41,758 bases of DNA, from contig JAGAMN010000011.1 in the NCBI GenBank assembly GCA_017624715.1, positions 1 through 41,758 of the forward strand, written 5' to 3'. Below are positions 22,608-31,166 of the stretch, piece by piece. The stretch's first letter is position 1, and each line of letters opens with the position of its first letter. The translations under genes and the position numbers were made by a program. The notes under the pieces were generated by a model. It searched no databases. It was not told the DNA's origin and saw nothing but the letters and a program-made list of their open reading frames with translations. The DNA comes from Oscillospiraceae bacterium (GTDB lineage: Bacteria; Bacillota; Clostridia; Oscillospirales; Oscillospiraceae).

Positions 22608-22631
22608 CGGACGAGCAATGCTCGCCCCTAC
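22608..22631 (-). repeat. REP palindrome, right copy
   Basis: Exact inverted copy of 21658-21681, with its GTAG toward ruvA. It begins 6 bases past the ruvA stop codon. Confidence 0.85.
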
Positions 22632-22637
22632 AAGATA

Positions 22638-23237
22638 TCAGCCTTTCATCACCATGGCGCGCAGGGCGTGGCGAACCATTTCCTCGGTGGTAGCCTTGGG
22701 ATCGACGCCCTTCAGGGCAGTGTGGATCTCAGCAGGGGAGTAGCCCAGCTCCTGCAGAGCTGCTTGGGCCAGGGCGGCATTGCCCTGATTTAGCGGAACA
22801 ACCGGTGCAGCGCCGGCAGAGAAGTCCAGTTCTACAGAACCACCGCCGATCTTATCCTTCAGCTCCAGGATGATCCGCTGGGCGATCTTCTTGCCGATGC
22901 CCTGGGCGGCGGTCAGAAGCTTTTCGTCCCCGGTCATTACCGCCAGAGTAAAGTTCTGGGGGCCTGCGGACAGAATGGAAATGGCGGCCTTGGGGCCCAC
23001 ACCGGTGACGGAGGTCAGCAGTTCATAGCAACGCTGTTCCTCCCGGGAAATGAAGCCGTAAAGATCAAAAGCGTCCTCACGGATAGACTCGGTGATATAG
23101 AGTTTTGCCGGCTGATTCAGTTTCAGCTGGGCAGCGGTATAGGCGGTTACCCGGCAGCCGTAGCCTACGCCGCCGCAGTCGATGACCGCAAGGCCGGGTT
23201 CCAAAACCGCCACAGGACCGGAAACGTAATATAGCAT
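22638..23237 (-). CDS. ruvA: Holliday junction branch migration protein RuvA
   Basis: A 199-residue RuvA. It has the N-terminal OB-fold (MLYYVSGPVAVLEPGLAVID, GVGYGCRVT), two helix-hairpin-helix motifs (LTSVTGVGPKAAISILS at about residues 71-87 and TAAQGIGKKIAQRIILELKD at about 108-127), and the C-terminal RuvB-binding domain (AALQELGYSPAEIHTALKGV). It holds the four-way junction as a tetramer and recruits RuvB. It starts 47 bases after the ruvC stop, in the usual clostridial order ruvC-ruvA-ruvB, and is full length. Confidence 0.97.
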   Translation of the reverse strand: MLYYVSGPVAVLEPGLAVIDCGGVGYGCRVTAYTAAQLKLNQPAKLYITESIREDAFDLYGFISREEQRCYELLTSVTGVGPKAAISILSAGPQNFTLAVMTGDEKLLTAAQGIGKKIAQRIILELKDKIGGGSVELDFSAGAAPVVPLNQGNAALAQAALQELGYSPAEIHTALKGVDPKATTEEMVRHALRAMVMKG

Positions 23238-23284
23238 GGAGATACCTCCGTTTAAATTGAAAATAAAATGTTAGACAATTTTCG

Positions 23285-23779
23285 TTACATATGCCTCTGT
23301 GCTAACAAAGATGTGGAGGAGCGGGCGTGGCACAGGGCGATGGCGATGGCGTCTGCCGCGTCATCTGGCTTGGGCATGGTTTCCAAATGCAAAATGCGCT
23401 TGGTCATGTCCTGCATCTGATGCTTGGAAGCGTTTCCGTAGCCAACCAGTGCCTGTTTGATTTGGGCAGGCTTATAGGCGGTGACCTCCAGACCTGCCTG
23501 ACGAATGGCCAATAAGATCACGCCCCGACTTTGAGCAACACCAATGCCGGTGGTGACATTCTGACCGAAAAACAGCTCTTCAATGGCTACCGCATCGGGC
23601 TTTGCCACTTCCAGCAGTTTTCGCATATCTTCATAGATGATCTCCAGCCTGGCGGAGAAATCCATACCGGCAGGGGTGGTGATAGCACCGCATTGCAATA
23701 ACCGGCTCTGCCCCTGGTGGGTTTCAATCAGACCGAAGCCGGTGATCCCGTAGCCGGGATCAATTCCCAGAATCCGCAT
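23285..23779 (-). CDS. ruvC: Holliday junction resolvase RuvC
   Basis: A 164-residue RuvC endonuclease. The N-terminus MRILGIDPGYGITGFG carries the first catalytic Asp. The second acid is in AIEELFFGQNVTTGIG at about residues 66-81, and the last two are in KPDDAADAIAIALCH at about 137-151. It cuts Holliday junctions symmetrically in the RuvABC complex. I start it at 23779, which overlaps the stop of the small membrane protein by one base (TGATG). The frame open to 23869 is that gene's shadow. Confidence 0.97.
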   Translation of the reverse strand: MRILGIDPGYGITGFGLIETHQGQSRLLQCGAITTPAGMDFSARLEIIYEDMRKLLEVAKPDAVAIEELFFGQNVTTGIGVAQSRGVILLAIRQAGLEVTAYKPAQIKQALVGYGNASKHQMQDMTKRILHLETMPKPDDAADAIAIALCHARSSTSLLAQRHM

Positions 23780-23952
23780 CAGATGCCACCGTTGGCGATT
23801 TGCCAGTAATACATAATAATGCTGGCGGCCATGATGGCCACACCGATCCAGGCCAGGACGATCTGCCACTTGGGACGGGGCGTGTAGGCAGGCTTCTCGT
23901 TTTCCTCTTCAATTGTTTCGATTTCGGGGTTGTCGATACGTTCTTCTTCCAT
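23779..23952 (-). CDS. Small membrane protein upstream of ruvC
   Basis: A 57-residue protein. An acidic cytoplasmic N-terminus (MEEERIDNPEIETIEEENEK) and a PAYTPRPKWQ linker lead to one membrane helix (IVLAWIGVAIMAASIIMYYW), ending QIANGGI. GAGGTG precedes the ATG, and the stop overlaps the ruvC start as TGATG, so the two are translationally coupled. I do not recognise a family. It may be a lineage-specific gene first in the ruv operon. The promoter is probably in the 23953-24000 stretch (TATGAT or TATACT on the minus strand), without a clear -35. Confidence 0.75.
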   Translation of the reverse strand: MEEERIDNPEIETIEEENEKPAYTPRPKWQIVLAWIGVAIMAASIIMYYWQIANGGI

Positions 23953-24088
23953 TTTCGTTCACCTCAAAGTATATCATAGCACATTTGTTTTCATTTGCCT
24001 AGTGACTTTTTTGGCAGAACACAAATTTTCATGGGCATACATGATTTACAGCCTTTGGGGAATACTGGATTTGAAAAGGCGGTGCGAC

Positions 24089-25171
24089 ATGAAGGATTTT
24101 TACAGTGGAACCCGGATCATTGCCGGCAGGGGAGCGGTAAAGGAACTGAAAAACTTGGGAATCAAACGACTGTTTTTGGTGACAGATCCCTTTTTTGCGG
24201 AAAATGGGGTGGCACAGCAGATCGCCACAGCGGCCCAGGCTCAGGCGGCGGAGATATTTCAGGATGTGCAGCCGGACCCCTCGGTTACTTTGGCAGCGGA
24301 GGGTACAGCCAGGGTGAAGGCCTTTGAGCCCGATGGGATCGTGGCGTTAGGCGGCGGCAGCGCCATGGACTGTGCCAAGGCCATGGCTTATTTCAGCGGC
24401 AGCAAGGCAAAACTGATCGCCATTCCTACCACCTCCGGCTCCGGTTCGGAGGTGACGGATTTTGCTATTTTGACCCATGAACAGGTAAAGCATCCGCTGG
24501 TAGATGCCCGTTTGCGGCCGGAAGTGGCGATTTTGGACGATGAATTGCTGCAAAAGCTGCCGCCGTCGCTGATTGCCGATGCAGGGTTTGATGTGCTTGC
24601 CCATGCGTTGGAGGCCTATGTTGCAAAAAATGCCGGGGCAATCACAGATGCCTTGGCACGGGATGCTTTTTGCAGTGCGTTTGCAGCCCTGCCGGCATCT
24701 TTTGCCGGAAACACCGCGGTTCGGCTGAAGGTTCATGTGGCAGCAACCATGGCAGGCATGGCCTTTACCCAGGCCGGGTTGGGGTTGTGTCACGCCATGG
24801 CACACAGTTTGGGAGGTATGTTCCATGTGCCCCATGGGCGGCTGAATGCCATTTTGCTGCCGGCTGTGGTGAGTTGCAATGCCCACAGGGCGGGGGAAAA
24901 GTATGCCGTCCTTGCCCGGTCAGCCGGGTTGGGCGGCAGTGCCGATACGGTGGCAGTACGGAATTTGAAAAACTGCCTGGTCCGGTTGCGGACGGAATTG
25001 AAGTTGCCCGGGACTCTGGCCCAGGCCGGTGTAGATCCCCGGCAGGTTTGGTACGGCATGGACAAAATTGTGGAAGCCACTCTTGCGGACCCCTGCTGCA
25101 ATACAAACCCCATTGCGGTGGAAGGTTTTATGGTGCGGCAGGTCTTGGAAGAGGTGATGGGGCGTGTCTGA
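24089..25171 (+). CDS. eutG: Iron-containing alcohol dehydrogenase, EutG-like
   Basis: A 360-residue group III alcohol dehydrogenase. It has the NAD-binding GIVALGGGSAMDCAKA at about residues 81-96, IPTTSGSGSEVTDFA at about 112-126, and the metal site in DAGFDVLAHALEAY plus LCHAMAHSLGG and HVPHG. In the eut compartment it reduces acetaldehyde to ethanol and regenerates NAD+ for EutE. The start at 24089 follows AAAAGGCGG. The longer open frame upstream overlaps the divergent ruv-operon leader and is not coding. It is the first gene of the operon. I could not find an ANTAR-type double hairpin or a B12 riboswitch in the 136-base leader. Confidence 0.88.
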   Translation: MKDFYSGTRIIAGRGAVKELKNLGIKRLFLVTDPFFAENGVAQQIATAAQAQAAEIFQDVQPDPSVTLAAEGTARVKAFEPDGIVALGGGSAMDCAKAMAYFSGSKAKLIAIPTTSGSGSEVTDFAILTHEQVKHPLVDARLRPEVAILDDELLQKLPPSLIADAGFDVLAHALEAYVAKNAGAITDALARDAFCSAFAALPASFAGNTAVRLKVHVAATMAGMAFTQAGLGLCHAMAHSLGGMFHVPHGRLNAILLPAVVSCNAHRAGEKYAVLARSAGLGGSADTVAVRNLKNCLVRLRTELKLPGTLAQAGVDPRQVWYGMDKIVEATLADPCCNTNPIAVEGFMVRQVLEEVMGRV

Positions 25172-26537
25172 AAAGCTTTGCAGTGTAGGTCTGGATGTGG
25201 GAACGACTACTACCCAGTTGGTGGTATCCGAGTTGGAGATCCAAAACCAGGCCGGCAGCTTTTCTGTGCCCCAAATGCAGATTACGGCCCGGAATATCCG
25301 CTACCAAAGTCCGGTGTATTTTACGCCGTTGGTCTCTCAGGATTTGGTGGATGGGCAGGCAATTCGGGACATTGTGCTTCGGGAATACGAAAAGGCCGGG
25401 ATTCGCAGGGAAGATGTGGATACCGGAGCGGTGATCATCACCGGGGAGACTTCCCGGAAGGAAAATGCAGCTTCCGTAGTCAGCGCATTGGCAGAGCTTG
25501 CCGGGGATTTTGTAGTGGCCACAGCCGGGCCGGACCTGGAAAGTGTGTTGGCAGCCAAGGGCGCCGGGGCTGTGGAGTATTCCAAAAGCTGCGATCTGCC
25601 GGTGCTGCATATGGACATCGGCGGCGGCACCAGCAATCTGGCGCTGATTCGGGAGGGGCAGATTTTTGCTACCGGATGTCTAAACGTAGGCGGACGGCTG
25701 GTGAAGTTTGATAAAGACCGGAAAATATACTATGTTTCTCCTGTGGCTGAGAAGTTATGTAAACTTAAAGTTGGAGACAGCATTACCAAAGAGCAGGCTG
25801 TGGCACTGGCAGAAAGCTTGGTACAAGCGCTGGAAATGGCTGCCGGGCAGCGGGAAAAAGGGCCGTTGCTGCAGGTATTGACCACCCAGGGAACGGCTAT
25901 GATACCCCCGGAAGAAAATGTGGTGGTGTCCTTTTCCGGTGGCGTGGCGGATTGCATCCGGGAGGAATTTACCTGGGACAGCTTTGGCGATATTGGGCCG
26001 GTTTTGGGGCAGCAGATCGCCAAAAGCAGGCTGTGCCAAGGGAATTTCCGTTTGGGGGAGCAGACCATCCGGGCTACGGTAATCGGAGCAGGCTGCCATA
26101 GTGCTCAACTTTCCGGTAGCACGGTGTTTTATAAAGCGGTGGATTTTCCGCTGAAAAACAGACCGGTGGTACAGCTGACGGATAGGGAGCAGGTTCTGCC
26201 GGAGGAGGAATTGGCCGAACGCATCTCAGAGAAGTTGGCTATGTTGGACACGGTCGGCGTGCTGTCTTTGCCGGGGTTTTCTGCACCGGATTATGAAAGA
26301 GTGAAGGCTTTGGGGCGGGCGATTGCCAGGGGCTTTGGAGAAAAACCGGTGTTGGTGGCGGTGGAGCAGGATATGGCGAAAGCCCTGGGACAAGCCATTG
26401 CGTTGCAGCTTCCGGAAGGGAGGAGCTGCCTTTGTATCGATCGGGTGCAGCTGCAATCGGGTAGCTTTCTGGATGTAGCGATGCCGGTGGGGCCTTGCCT
26501 TCCGGTGGTGGTAAAGACCCTTATTTTTGAGAAATAG
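25164..26537 (+). CDS. eutA: Ethanolamine ammonia-lyase reactivating factor EutA
   Basis: A 457-residue EutA of the actin/Hsp70-like ATPase fold. The phosphate-binding SVGLDVGTTTTQLVVSEL lies at the N-terminus, ITGETSRKENA at about residue 91, and HMDIGGGTSNLALI at about 150. It exchanges inactivated cobalamin in EutBC for fresh adenosylcobalamin using ATP. The start is a GTG (25164) after GAGGTGATGG, overlapping eutG by 8 bases. At this length it is a normal EutA. Confidence 0.93.
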   Translation: MSEKLCSVGLDVGTTTTQLVVSELEIQNQAGSFSVPQMQITARNIRYQSPVYFTPLVSQDLVDGQAIRDIVLREYEKAGIRREDVDTGAVIITGETSRKENAASVVSALAELAGDFVVATAGPDLESVLAAKGAGAVEYSKSCDLPVLHMDIGGGTSNLALIREGQIFATGCLNVGGRLVKFDKDRKIYYVSPVAEKLCKLKVGDSITKEQAVALAESLVQALEMAAGQREKGPLLQVLTTQGTAMIPPEENVVVSFSGGVADCIREEFTWDSFGDIGPVLGQQIAKSRLCQGNFRLGEQTIRATVIGAGCHSAQLSGSTVFYKAVDFPLKNRPVVQLTDREQVLPEEELAERISEKLAMLDTVGVLSLPGFSAPDYERVKALGRAIARGFGEKPVLVAVEQDMAKALGQAIALQLPEGRSCLCIDRVQLQSGSFLDVAMPVGPCLPVVVKTLIFEK

Positions 26538-26546
26538 GAGGGCGTT

Positions 26547-27155
26547 ATGGAGCAAAAGGATATGGAAACTCTGGTAAATGCGGTGCAAAAGGCCTTGTTT
26601 GTGGAGTTGGAGGCCTCCGGGCGGCATGTGCATGTAACGGCAGCGGAAGCACAGCGATTATTTGGTCACGGGCTGACACCGAAACGGGATCTGTCCCAGC
26701 CGGGGCAGTATCTTTGCAACGAGCGGGTGACGGTGATCGGTCCAAAGGGGCAATTTGAAAATGTGGCGGTGCTGGGGCCGGAGCGGAAAGAAGCCCAGGT
26801 AGAGATTTCTCTGACCGATGGCCGCAGCTTGGGAATCACACCACCCATTCGTCCCTCGGGGGATGTAACAGGAAGCCCCGGCGTGATTTTGCAGGGCCCC
26901 CGGGGAAGGGTGGAGCTGAAGCAGGGTGTGATTGCCGCCCAGCGGCATATTCACATGACACCTGGTGATGCGGCACGGATGGGAGTAAAAGACAAGCAGA
27001 TCGTAAAACTGCAGGTATATACCAAGCGGCCTTTGATTTTTGAAGAAGTGCAGATTCGGGTCAGTCCGGATTTTGCTACCTACGTCCATCTGGATTATGA
27101 CGAGGCCAATGCCTGCGGCTTTTGTCCGGGAGATTTGGGGAGGATACTGCCATGA
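26547..27155 (+). CDS. eutD: PduL-type phosphate acetyltransferase
   Basis: A 202-residue PduL-family phosphotransacylase, unrelated to classical Pta. It has two metal-binding His motifs, ASGRHVHVT at about residues 24-32 and IAAQRHIHMTPGDA at about 130-143, and the closing VHLDYDEANACG. It converts acetyl-CoA to acetyl phosphate inside the shell, recycling CoA and saving ATP via acetate kinase. The N-terminal amphipathic helix (MEQKDMETLVNAVQKALF) fits an encapsulation peptide. GGAGGGCG precedes the ATG, 9 bases after eutA. Confidence 0.92.
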   Translation: MEQKDMETLVNAVQKALFVELEASGRHVHVTAAEAQRLFGHGLTPKRDLSQPGQYLCNERVTVIGPKGQFENVAVLGPERKEAQVEISLTDGRSLGITPPIRPSGDVTGSPGVILQGPRGRVELKQGVIAAQRHIHMTPGDAARMGVKDKQIVKLQVYTKRPLIFEEVQIRVSPDFATYVHLDYDEANACGFCPGDLGRILP

Positions 27156-27550
27156 TGCGGGCTTTGTTGATTGGAAAATCGCCCCCGGCGGAGCTGGGGG
27201 TCAGCTATGTGACGGAAAAGCCCTACGATGGGGTGGTCATCGGATCGCTGGAACTGTCGCAGCTTTTGCGGTTCGGAGAACCGGCAGTATTGGAAGCCCT
27301 GGCGGAGGGAAAACCGGTGTATCTGTATACGCCGGGGTTGCCGGAATCACCCAAAAATCGGGCTTTATCTGCTTCTTTGGCTTCTGCACAACGGGAACTC
27401 AAAAACTGGGGTGTGATCTTTACGGACGGCGGTAGAAAGCGGCTGATTACGGCTCAGGAGGCCAAGATGCTGCGGCAGTCCGGACAAAAGCCCGGGCGTG
27501 ACGCAGTAATGACACCCCTGGCAAAGGAAATTTTGGAGGGATCGGATTGA
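27152..27550 (+). CDS. Unnamed ethanolamine utilization protein
   Basis: A 132-residue protein beginning MMRALLIGKSPP. The central LEALAEGKPVYLYTPGLPES and the C-terminal TDGGRKRLITAQEAKML are similar in layout to the unnamed eut protein family TIGR02536 as I remember it; I cannot confirm with a search. It overlaps the pduL stop (ATGA) and the eutN start by 4 bases, so it is a coupled member of the operon. The KRLITA tail resembles segments that fold against shell proteins or flavodoxin-like domains, but the function is unknown. Confidence 0.65.
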   Translation: MMRALLIGKSPPAELGVSYVTEKPYDGVVIGSLELSQLLRFGEPAVLEALAEGKPVYLYTPGLPESPKNRALSASLASAQRELKNWGVIFTDGGRKRLITAQEAKMLRQSGQKPGRDAVMTPLAKEILEGSD

Positions 27551-27783
27551 AAATCGGAACAGTGACCGGCTCGGTATGGGCCACGCGAAAAGCCGCCTGT
27601 CTGCAGGGGCAGACCTTTTTGGTGGTGAATGTGGAAGATGGCCCCATCGTGGCGGCGGATCAGGTAGGCGCCGGGGTAGGTGACCGGGTGTTGCTGGCTA
27701 CGGGTACGGTGGCATCCCGGTACTGTATGGATGCACCGGTGGATGCAGCTGTGGTGGCGATCCTGGATCCGGAGGGACGGTAA
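27547..27783 (+). CDS. eutN: BMC shell vertex protein EutN (CcmL/EutN family)
   Basis: A 78-residue BMC-P pentamer protein. It has the family opening MKIGTVTGSVWATRK, LVVNVEDGPIVAADQVGAG, the GDRVLLATGTVAS loop and the closing DAAVVAILD. Pentamers cap the vertices of the polyhedral shell. The start is a TTG at 27547 after GGAGGG, overlapping the previous gene by 4 bases. It is a little shorter than typical EutN, mainly at the C-terminus. Confidence 0.93.
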   Translation: MKIGTVTGSVWATRKAACLQGQTFLVVNVEDGPIVAADQVGAGVGDRVLLATGTVASRYCMDAPVDAAVVAILDPEGR

Positions 27784-28865
27784 TGTCTGCACATGAGATT
27801 TTGATCTATGTCATGGCGGCCTTTGCGGTTTTGGGTGCGGTGGATCGCATTTTGGGAAACCGCTTTGGCATCGGCCAGGAATTTGAAAACGGCATTTTGG
27901 CCATGGGGTCATTGGCTTTGGCGATGGTAGGTATCATTGCCCTTGCACCGGTGCTGGCAAATTTGCTGCGGCCGGTGGTAGTGCCGGTGTACAGCTTTTT
28001 GGGGGCAGATCCTGCCATGTTTGCCGGGACGATCTTGGCCTGTGACATGGGCGGCGGCTCTCTGGCACAGGAGCTTTCTTCTAATCCTGATGCGGCACTG
28101 CTGGGCGGTGTGCTGACAGGCTCTATGCTGGGCGCCACCATTGTATTTACCCTGCCGGTAGCCATGGGTATTTTACGGGAGGAAGACCGGCCTGCAATGG
28201 CAAAAGGTATCCTCTGCGGTATCGTGACCATTCCCGTGGGTGTGCTGGTTGGTGGTTTGGTGGCAGGATTTGACTTTGGCATGGTGCTGCGGAATCTGAT
28301 TCCCATTGTGATTATCGCTGCCCTCATCGCCCTGGGCCTGTGGAAAGCGGAAAAGTGGATGATCAAGGGCTTTGGCTGGTTCGGCAAGGGTGTGGTGGCG
28401 GTGATCACGATCGGTTTGGTGGCGGCCATTGTGGAGGCTTTGACCGGGTTCGTGATTATCCCCGGCATGGTGCCCATCGAAAACGGATTTCGGACGGTGG
28501 GGGAGATCGCCATTGTGCTGGCTGGTGCGTTTCCCCTGGTGTATGTGGTCACACTGCTGCTGAAAAAGCCCCTTTTGAAGCTGGGCGGTCTGCTGGGCAT
28601 CAATGACACAGCAGCGGCAGGTTTGGTTGCCAGTTTGGCAAATTCCATTGCTACTTTCAACTTGGTCAAGGACATGGACCGCCGGGGCAAGGTGGTCAAT
28701 ATCGCCTTTGCGGTGTCGGCGGCTTTCGTGTTTGGCGATCATTTGGGCTTTACCGCAGGGTTCGCACCGGAAATGCTGCCGGCGATGATTTTGGGAAAAC
28801 TGGCCGGTGGCATCAGCGCGGTGGCGGTAGCACTGTGGATCACCCGGCACTCTGCAAAGCAATAA
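27783..28865 (+). CDS. eutH: Ethanolamine permease EutH
   Basis: A 360-residue polytopic membrane protein with about 10-11 hydrophobic helices from the N-terminus (ILIYVMAAFAVLGAVDRILG) to the C-terminus. The conserved EutH block AGTILACDMGGGSLAQELS lies at about residues 81-99, and FGDHLGFTAGFAPEM at about 319-333. It brings ethanolamine into the cell when the free base does not diffuse fast enough (acidic or low-ethanolamine conditions). The start overlaps the eutN stop by one base (TAATG). Confidence 0.95.
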   Translation: MSAHEILIYVMAAFAVLGAVDRILGNRFGIGQEFENGILAMGSLALAMVGIIALAPVLANLLRPVVVPVYSFLGADPAMFAGTILACDMGGGSLAQELSSNPDAALLGGVLTGSMLGATIVFTLPVAMGILREEDRPAMAKGILCGIVTIPVGVLVGGLVAGFDFGMVLRNLIPIVIIAALIALGLWKAEKWMIKGFGWFGKGVVAVITIGLVAAIVEALTGFVIIPGMVPIENGFRTVGEIAIVLAGAFPLVYVVTLLLKKPLLKLGGLLGINDTAAAGLVASLANSIATFNLVKDMDRRGKVVNIAFAVSAAFVFGDHLGFTAGFAPEMLPAMILGKLAGGISAVAVALWITRHSAKQ

Positions 28866-28877
28866 AGGAGGGGTCTT

Positions 28878-30242
28878 ATGATACTGAAAACAGTGCTGTC
28901 CGGAAAAACATACGCCTTCCGGGATATTAAGGAAGTGTTGGCCAAGGCCAACGAGGAAAAGACCGGCGATAAGCTGGCTGGGTTGGCGGCGGAAACCGCT
29001 CAGGAGCGGATCGCAGCCAAAGTGGTGCTGTCTGCATTGACCTTAGGGGACTTGCGGGAAAACCCCGCTGTGCCCTATGAGCAGGACGAGGTTACCCGGA
29101 TCATTCAGGACGATGTAAACGAAAAGGTCTATGAAAAGATTCGCCGCTGGACGGTTGCTGAGTTCCGGGAATGGATCCTGTCGGAGGAAACCTCCGGGGC
29201 GGATATCCGGAAAATCAGCCGGGGTTTGACTTCGGAAATGGTGGCGGCGGTATGCAAGCTGATGAGCAATCTGGACCTGATTTATGCTGCTAACAAGATT
29301 ACGGTTACTGCCCATTGCAATACGACCATCGGATTGCCCGGGACGCTTTCCTGCCGATTACAGCCCAACCATACTACCGATGATCCCGAGGGCATCACCG
29401 CTTCGGTGCTGGAGGGCTTGAGCTTTGGCGCAGGCGATGCGGTGATCGGATTGAATCCTGTTACGGATTCTCCAGAGCAGGTAGGCAAGGTGCTGCGGCG
29501 GTTCCAGGAAATCAAGGAGCATTGGGAGATTCCAACCCAGATTTGTGTACTGGCGCACGTTACCGCCCAAATTAAGGCAGTGAAGCAGGGCGCGCCCTGC
29601 GATCTGATCTTCCAGTCCATCGCCGGTTCGGAAAAAGGTAATGCGGCCTTTGGCTTCAATGCACAGACCATTGCGGAAGCAAGGGAGCTTTTGCTCCGGG
29701 ATGGTACAGCGGAAGGGCCCAATGTGCTGTATTTTGAGACAGGGCAGGGGTCGGAATTGTCCTCTGAGGCACATTTTGGCACGGACCAGGTGACTATGGA
29801 AGCTCGCTGTTACGGATTCGCCAAGCATTTTCAGCCCTTTTTGGTCAACACGGTGGTGGGCTTTATCGGGCCGGAGTATTTGTACGATGCCCGGCAGGTG
29901 ACCAGAGCCGGTCTTGAGGATCACTTCATGGGCAAGCTCACCGGCATTTCCATGGGCTGTGACTGCTGCTATACCAACCACATGAAGGCGGATCAAAATG
30001 ATATTGAAAATCTGGCAGCGCTGCTGACCATGGCTGGGTGCAACTACTTCATGGGCATTCCCCATGGCGATGACATTATGCTCAACTATCAGACCACCGG
30101 TTTCCGGGAAACGGCGGCACTCCGGGAAATTACCGGCAAGACGGCCATTCCGGAGTTCCAGCTTTGGCTGGAGAAAATGGGCTTTATGGAAAACGGGAAG
30201 CTGACGAAAAAGGCCGGCGACGGCTCCAGCTTGCTGTTTTAA
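28878..30242 (+). CDS. eutB: Ethanolamine ammonia-lyase large subunit EutB
   Basis: A 454-residue catalytic subunit with the expected length. It opens MILKTVLSGKTYAFRDIKEV and has the TIM-barrel blocks CRLQPNHTTDDPEGI at about residues 156-170, GAGDAVIGLNPV at about 190, FETGQGSELSSEAHFG at about 288 and MGCDCCYTNHMKADQ at about 360. With EutC and adenosylcobalamin it cleaves ethanolamine to acetaldehyde and ammonia. AAAGGAGGGG precedes the ATG. It lies 12 bases after eutH and 15 before eutC. Confidence 0.98.
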   Translation: MILKTVLSGKTYAFRDIKEVLAKANEEKTGDKLAGLAAETAQERIAAKVVLSALTLGDLRENPAVPYEQDEVTRIIQDDVNEKVYEKIRRWTVAEFREWILSEETSGADIRKISRGLTSEMVAAVCKLMSNLDLIYAANKITVTAHCNTTIGLPGTLSCRLQPNHTTDDPEGITASVLEGLSFGAGDAVIGLNPVTDSPEQVGKVLRRFQEIKEHWEIPTQICVLAHVTAQIKAVKQGAPCDLIFQSIAGSEKGNAAFGFNAQTIAEARELLLRDGTAEGPNVLYFETGQGSELSSEAHFGTDQVTMEARCYGFAKHFQPFLVNTVVGFIGPEYLYDARQVTRAGLEDHFMGKLTGISMGCDCCYTNHMKADQNDIENLAALLTMAGCNYFMGIPHGDDIMLNYQTTGFRETAALREITGKTAIPEFQLWLEKMGFMENGKLTKKAGDGSSLLF

Positions 30243-30257
30243 AGGAGGGGTGACGGT

Positions 30258-31166
30258 GTGAATAAGCAGGAATTAAGTGCCATGATCGCGGAGATCCTGG
30301 GTCAGTTGGGAAAAGAGCCTATGGTCAAGGGTAGCGATTATAAGCCGTCCAATCCCGGCCCTCAGGCTCGGGATGCGGGCTATACGGATGGAGATTTTGT
30401 GCCGGATGTAACGGCGCTGGATCTGCGGAAGCTCTATTTGGTGGAAAATGCGGAAAACCCGGAAAAGTACAAGAAAATGAAGGAAAAGACCCCTGCCCGC
30501 TTGGGCAGCGGCAGAGCAGGCCCCCGGTACAAGACCTTGACGATGCTCCGTTTTCGGGCGGATCATGCGGCAGCCCAAGATGCGGTGTTTTCACAGGTTA
30601 GCGAGGATTTTGCCAAGGAAAACGGTCTGATTCCGGTGCAGACCTGCTGCAGCAGCAAGGATGAATATCTGACAAGACCCGACAAGGGGCGGATCTTCGA
30701 CGAAACCAATCAGAAGGTCATTAAAGGCACGATCCCCACAGCACCCAGAGTGCAGATCGTGATTGGCGATGGGCTTTCTTCTGCGGCCATTCAGGCCAAT
30801 GCCATGGACTGCCTGGCGGCTATGAAGGACGGCCTCAAGGCCCGGGGGATTGATGTGGGTACGGTGCTGTTTGTCCGCTACTGCCGGGTTGGTGCAGGCG
30901 ATGCGGTGGGCGATGTGACCGGTTGTGAGCTGGTGTGCATGCTGGTAGGGGAGCGGCCCGGTCTGGTGACGGACAAAAGTATGTCTGCCTATATCACCTA
31001 CAAGCCCCATACCGGAGTGCTGGAATCTTCCCGGACAGTGGTCAGTAATATCCACGCTCAGGGTACGCCGGCGGTGGAGGCTGGCGCTTATATTGCAGAA
31101 CTCATTGATACTATTTTGAAGAAGAAGGTTTCCGGCGTGGGACTGCACTTGGAGGCGGCGCAATGA
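30258..31166 (+). CDS. eutC: Ethanolamine ammonia-lyase small subunit EutC
   Basis: A 302-residue subunit that binds adenosylcobalamin with EutB. The first 18 residues (MNKQELSAMIAEILGQLG) form an amphipathic helix typical of encapsulation peptides, then a variable linker rich in Gly and Pro. The core blocks are ARLGSGRAGPRYKT, VQIVIGDGLSSAAIQAN, DAVGDVTGCELVCMLVGERP and NIHAQGTPAVEAGAYIAEL. The start is a GTG after AAAGGAGGGGTGACG. It overlaps eutL by 4 bases (ATGA). Confidence 0.97.
   Translation: MNKQELSAMIAEILGQLGKEPMVKGSDYKPSNPGPQARDAGYTDGDFVPDVTALDLRKLYLVENAENPEKYKKMKEKTPARLGSGRAGPRYKTLTMLRFRADHAAAQDAVFSQVSEDFAKENGLIPVQTCCSSKDEYLTRPDKGRIFDETNQKVIKGTIPTAPRVQIVIGDGLSSAAIQANAMDCLAAMKDGLKARGIDVGTVLFVRYCRVGAGDAVGDVTGCELVCMLVGERPGLVTDKSMSAYITYKPHTGVLESSRTVVSNIHAQGTPAVEAGAYIAELIDTILKKKVSGVGLHLEAAQ

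Larger units (their letters stand above)
21658..22631. mobile_element. REP-bounded RAYT / UPF0158 segment inside the ruv operon
   Basis: A 974-bp segment has perfect 24-bp inverted REP palindromes at its ends, GTAG outermost on both sides. It begins 6 bases after the ruvA stop and ends 20 bases before the ruvB start. It carries two genes in the same direction as ruv. The boundaries strongly suggest insertion or REP-mediated mobilisation as a unit. No target duplication is clear. Confidence 0.65.

Noticed and set aside
23953-24088. Search for an ANTAR double hairpin or B12 riboswitch before eutG
   Set aside because: I found no pair of adjacent stems with the AGCAA-type loops and no B12 box; the leader is only 136 bases.
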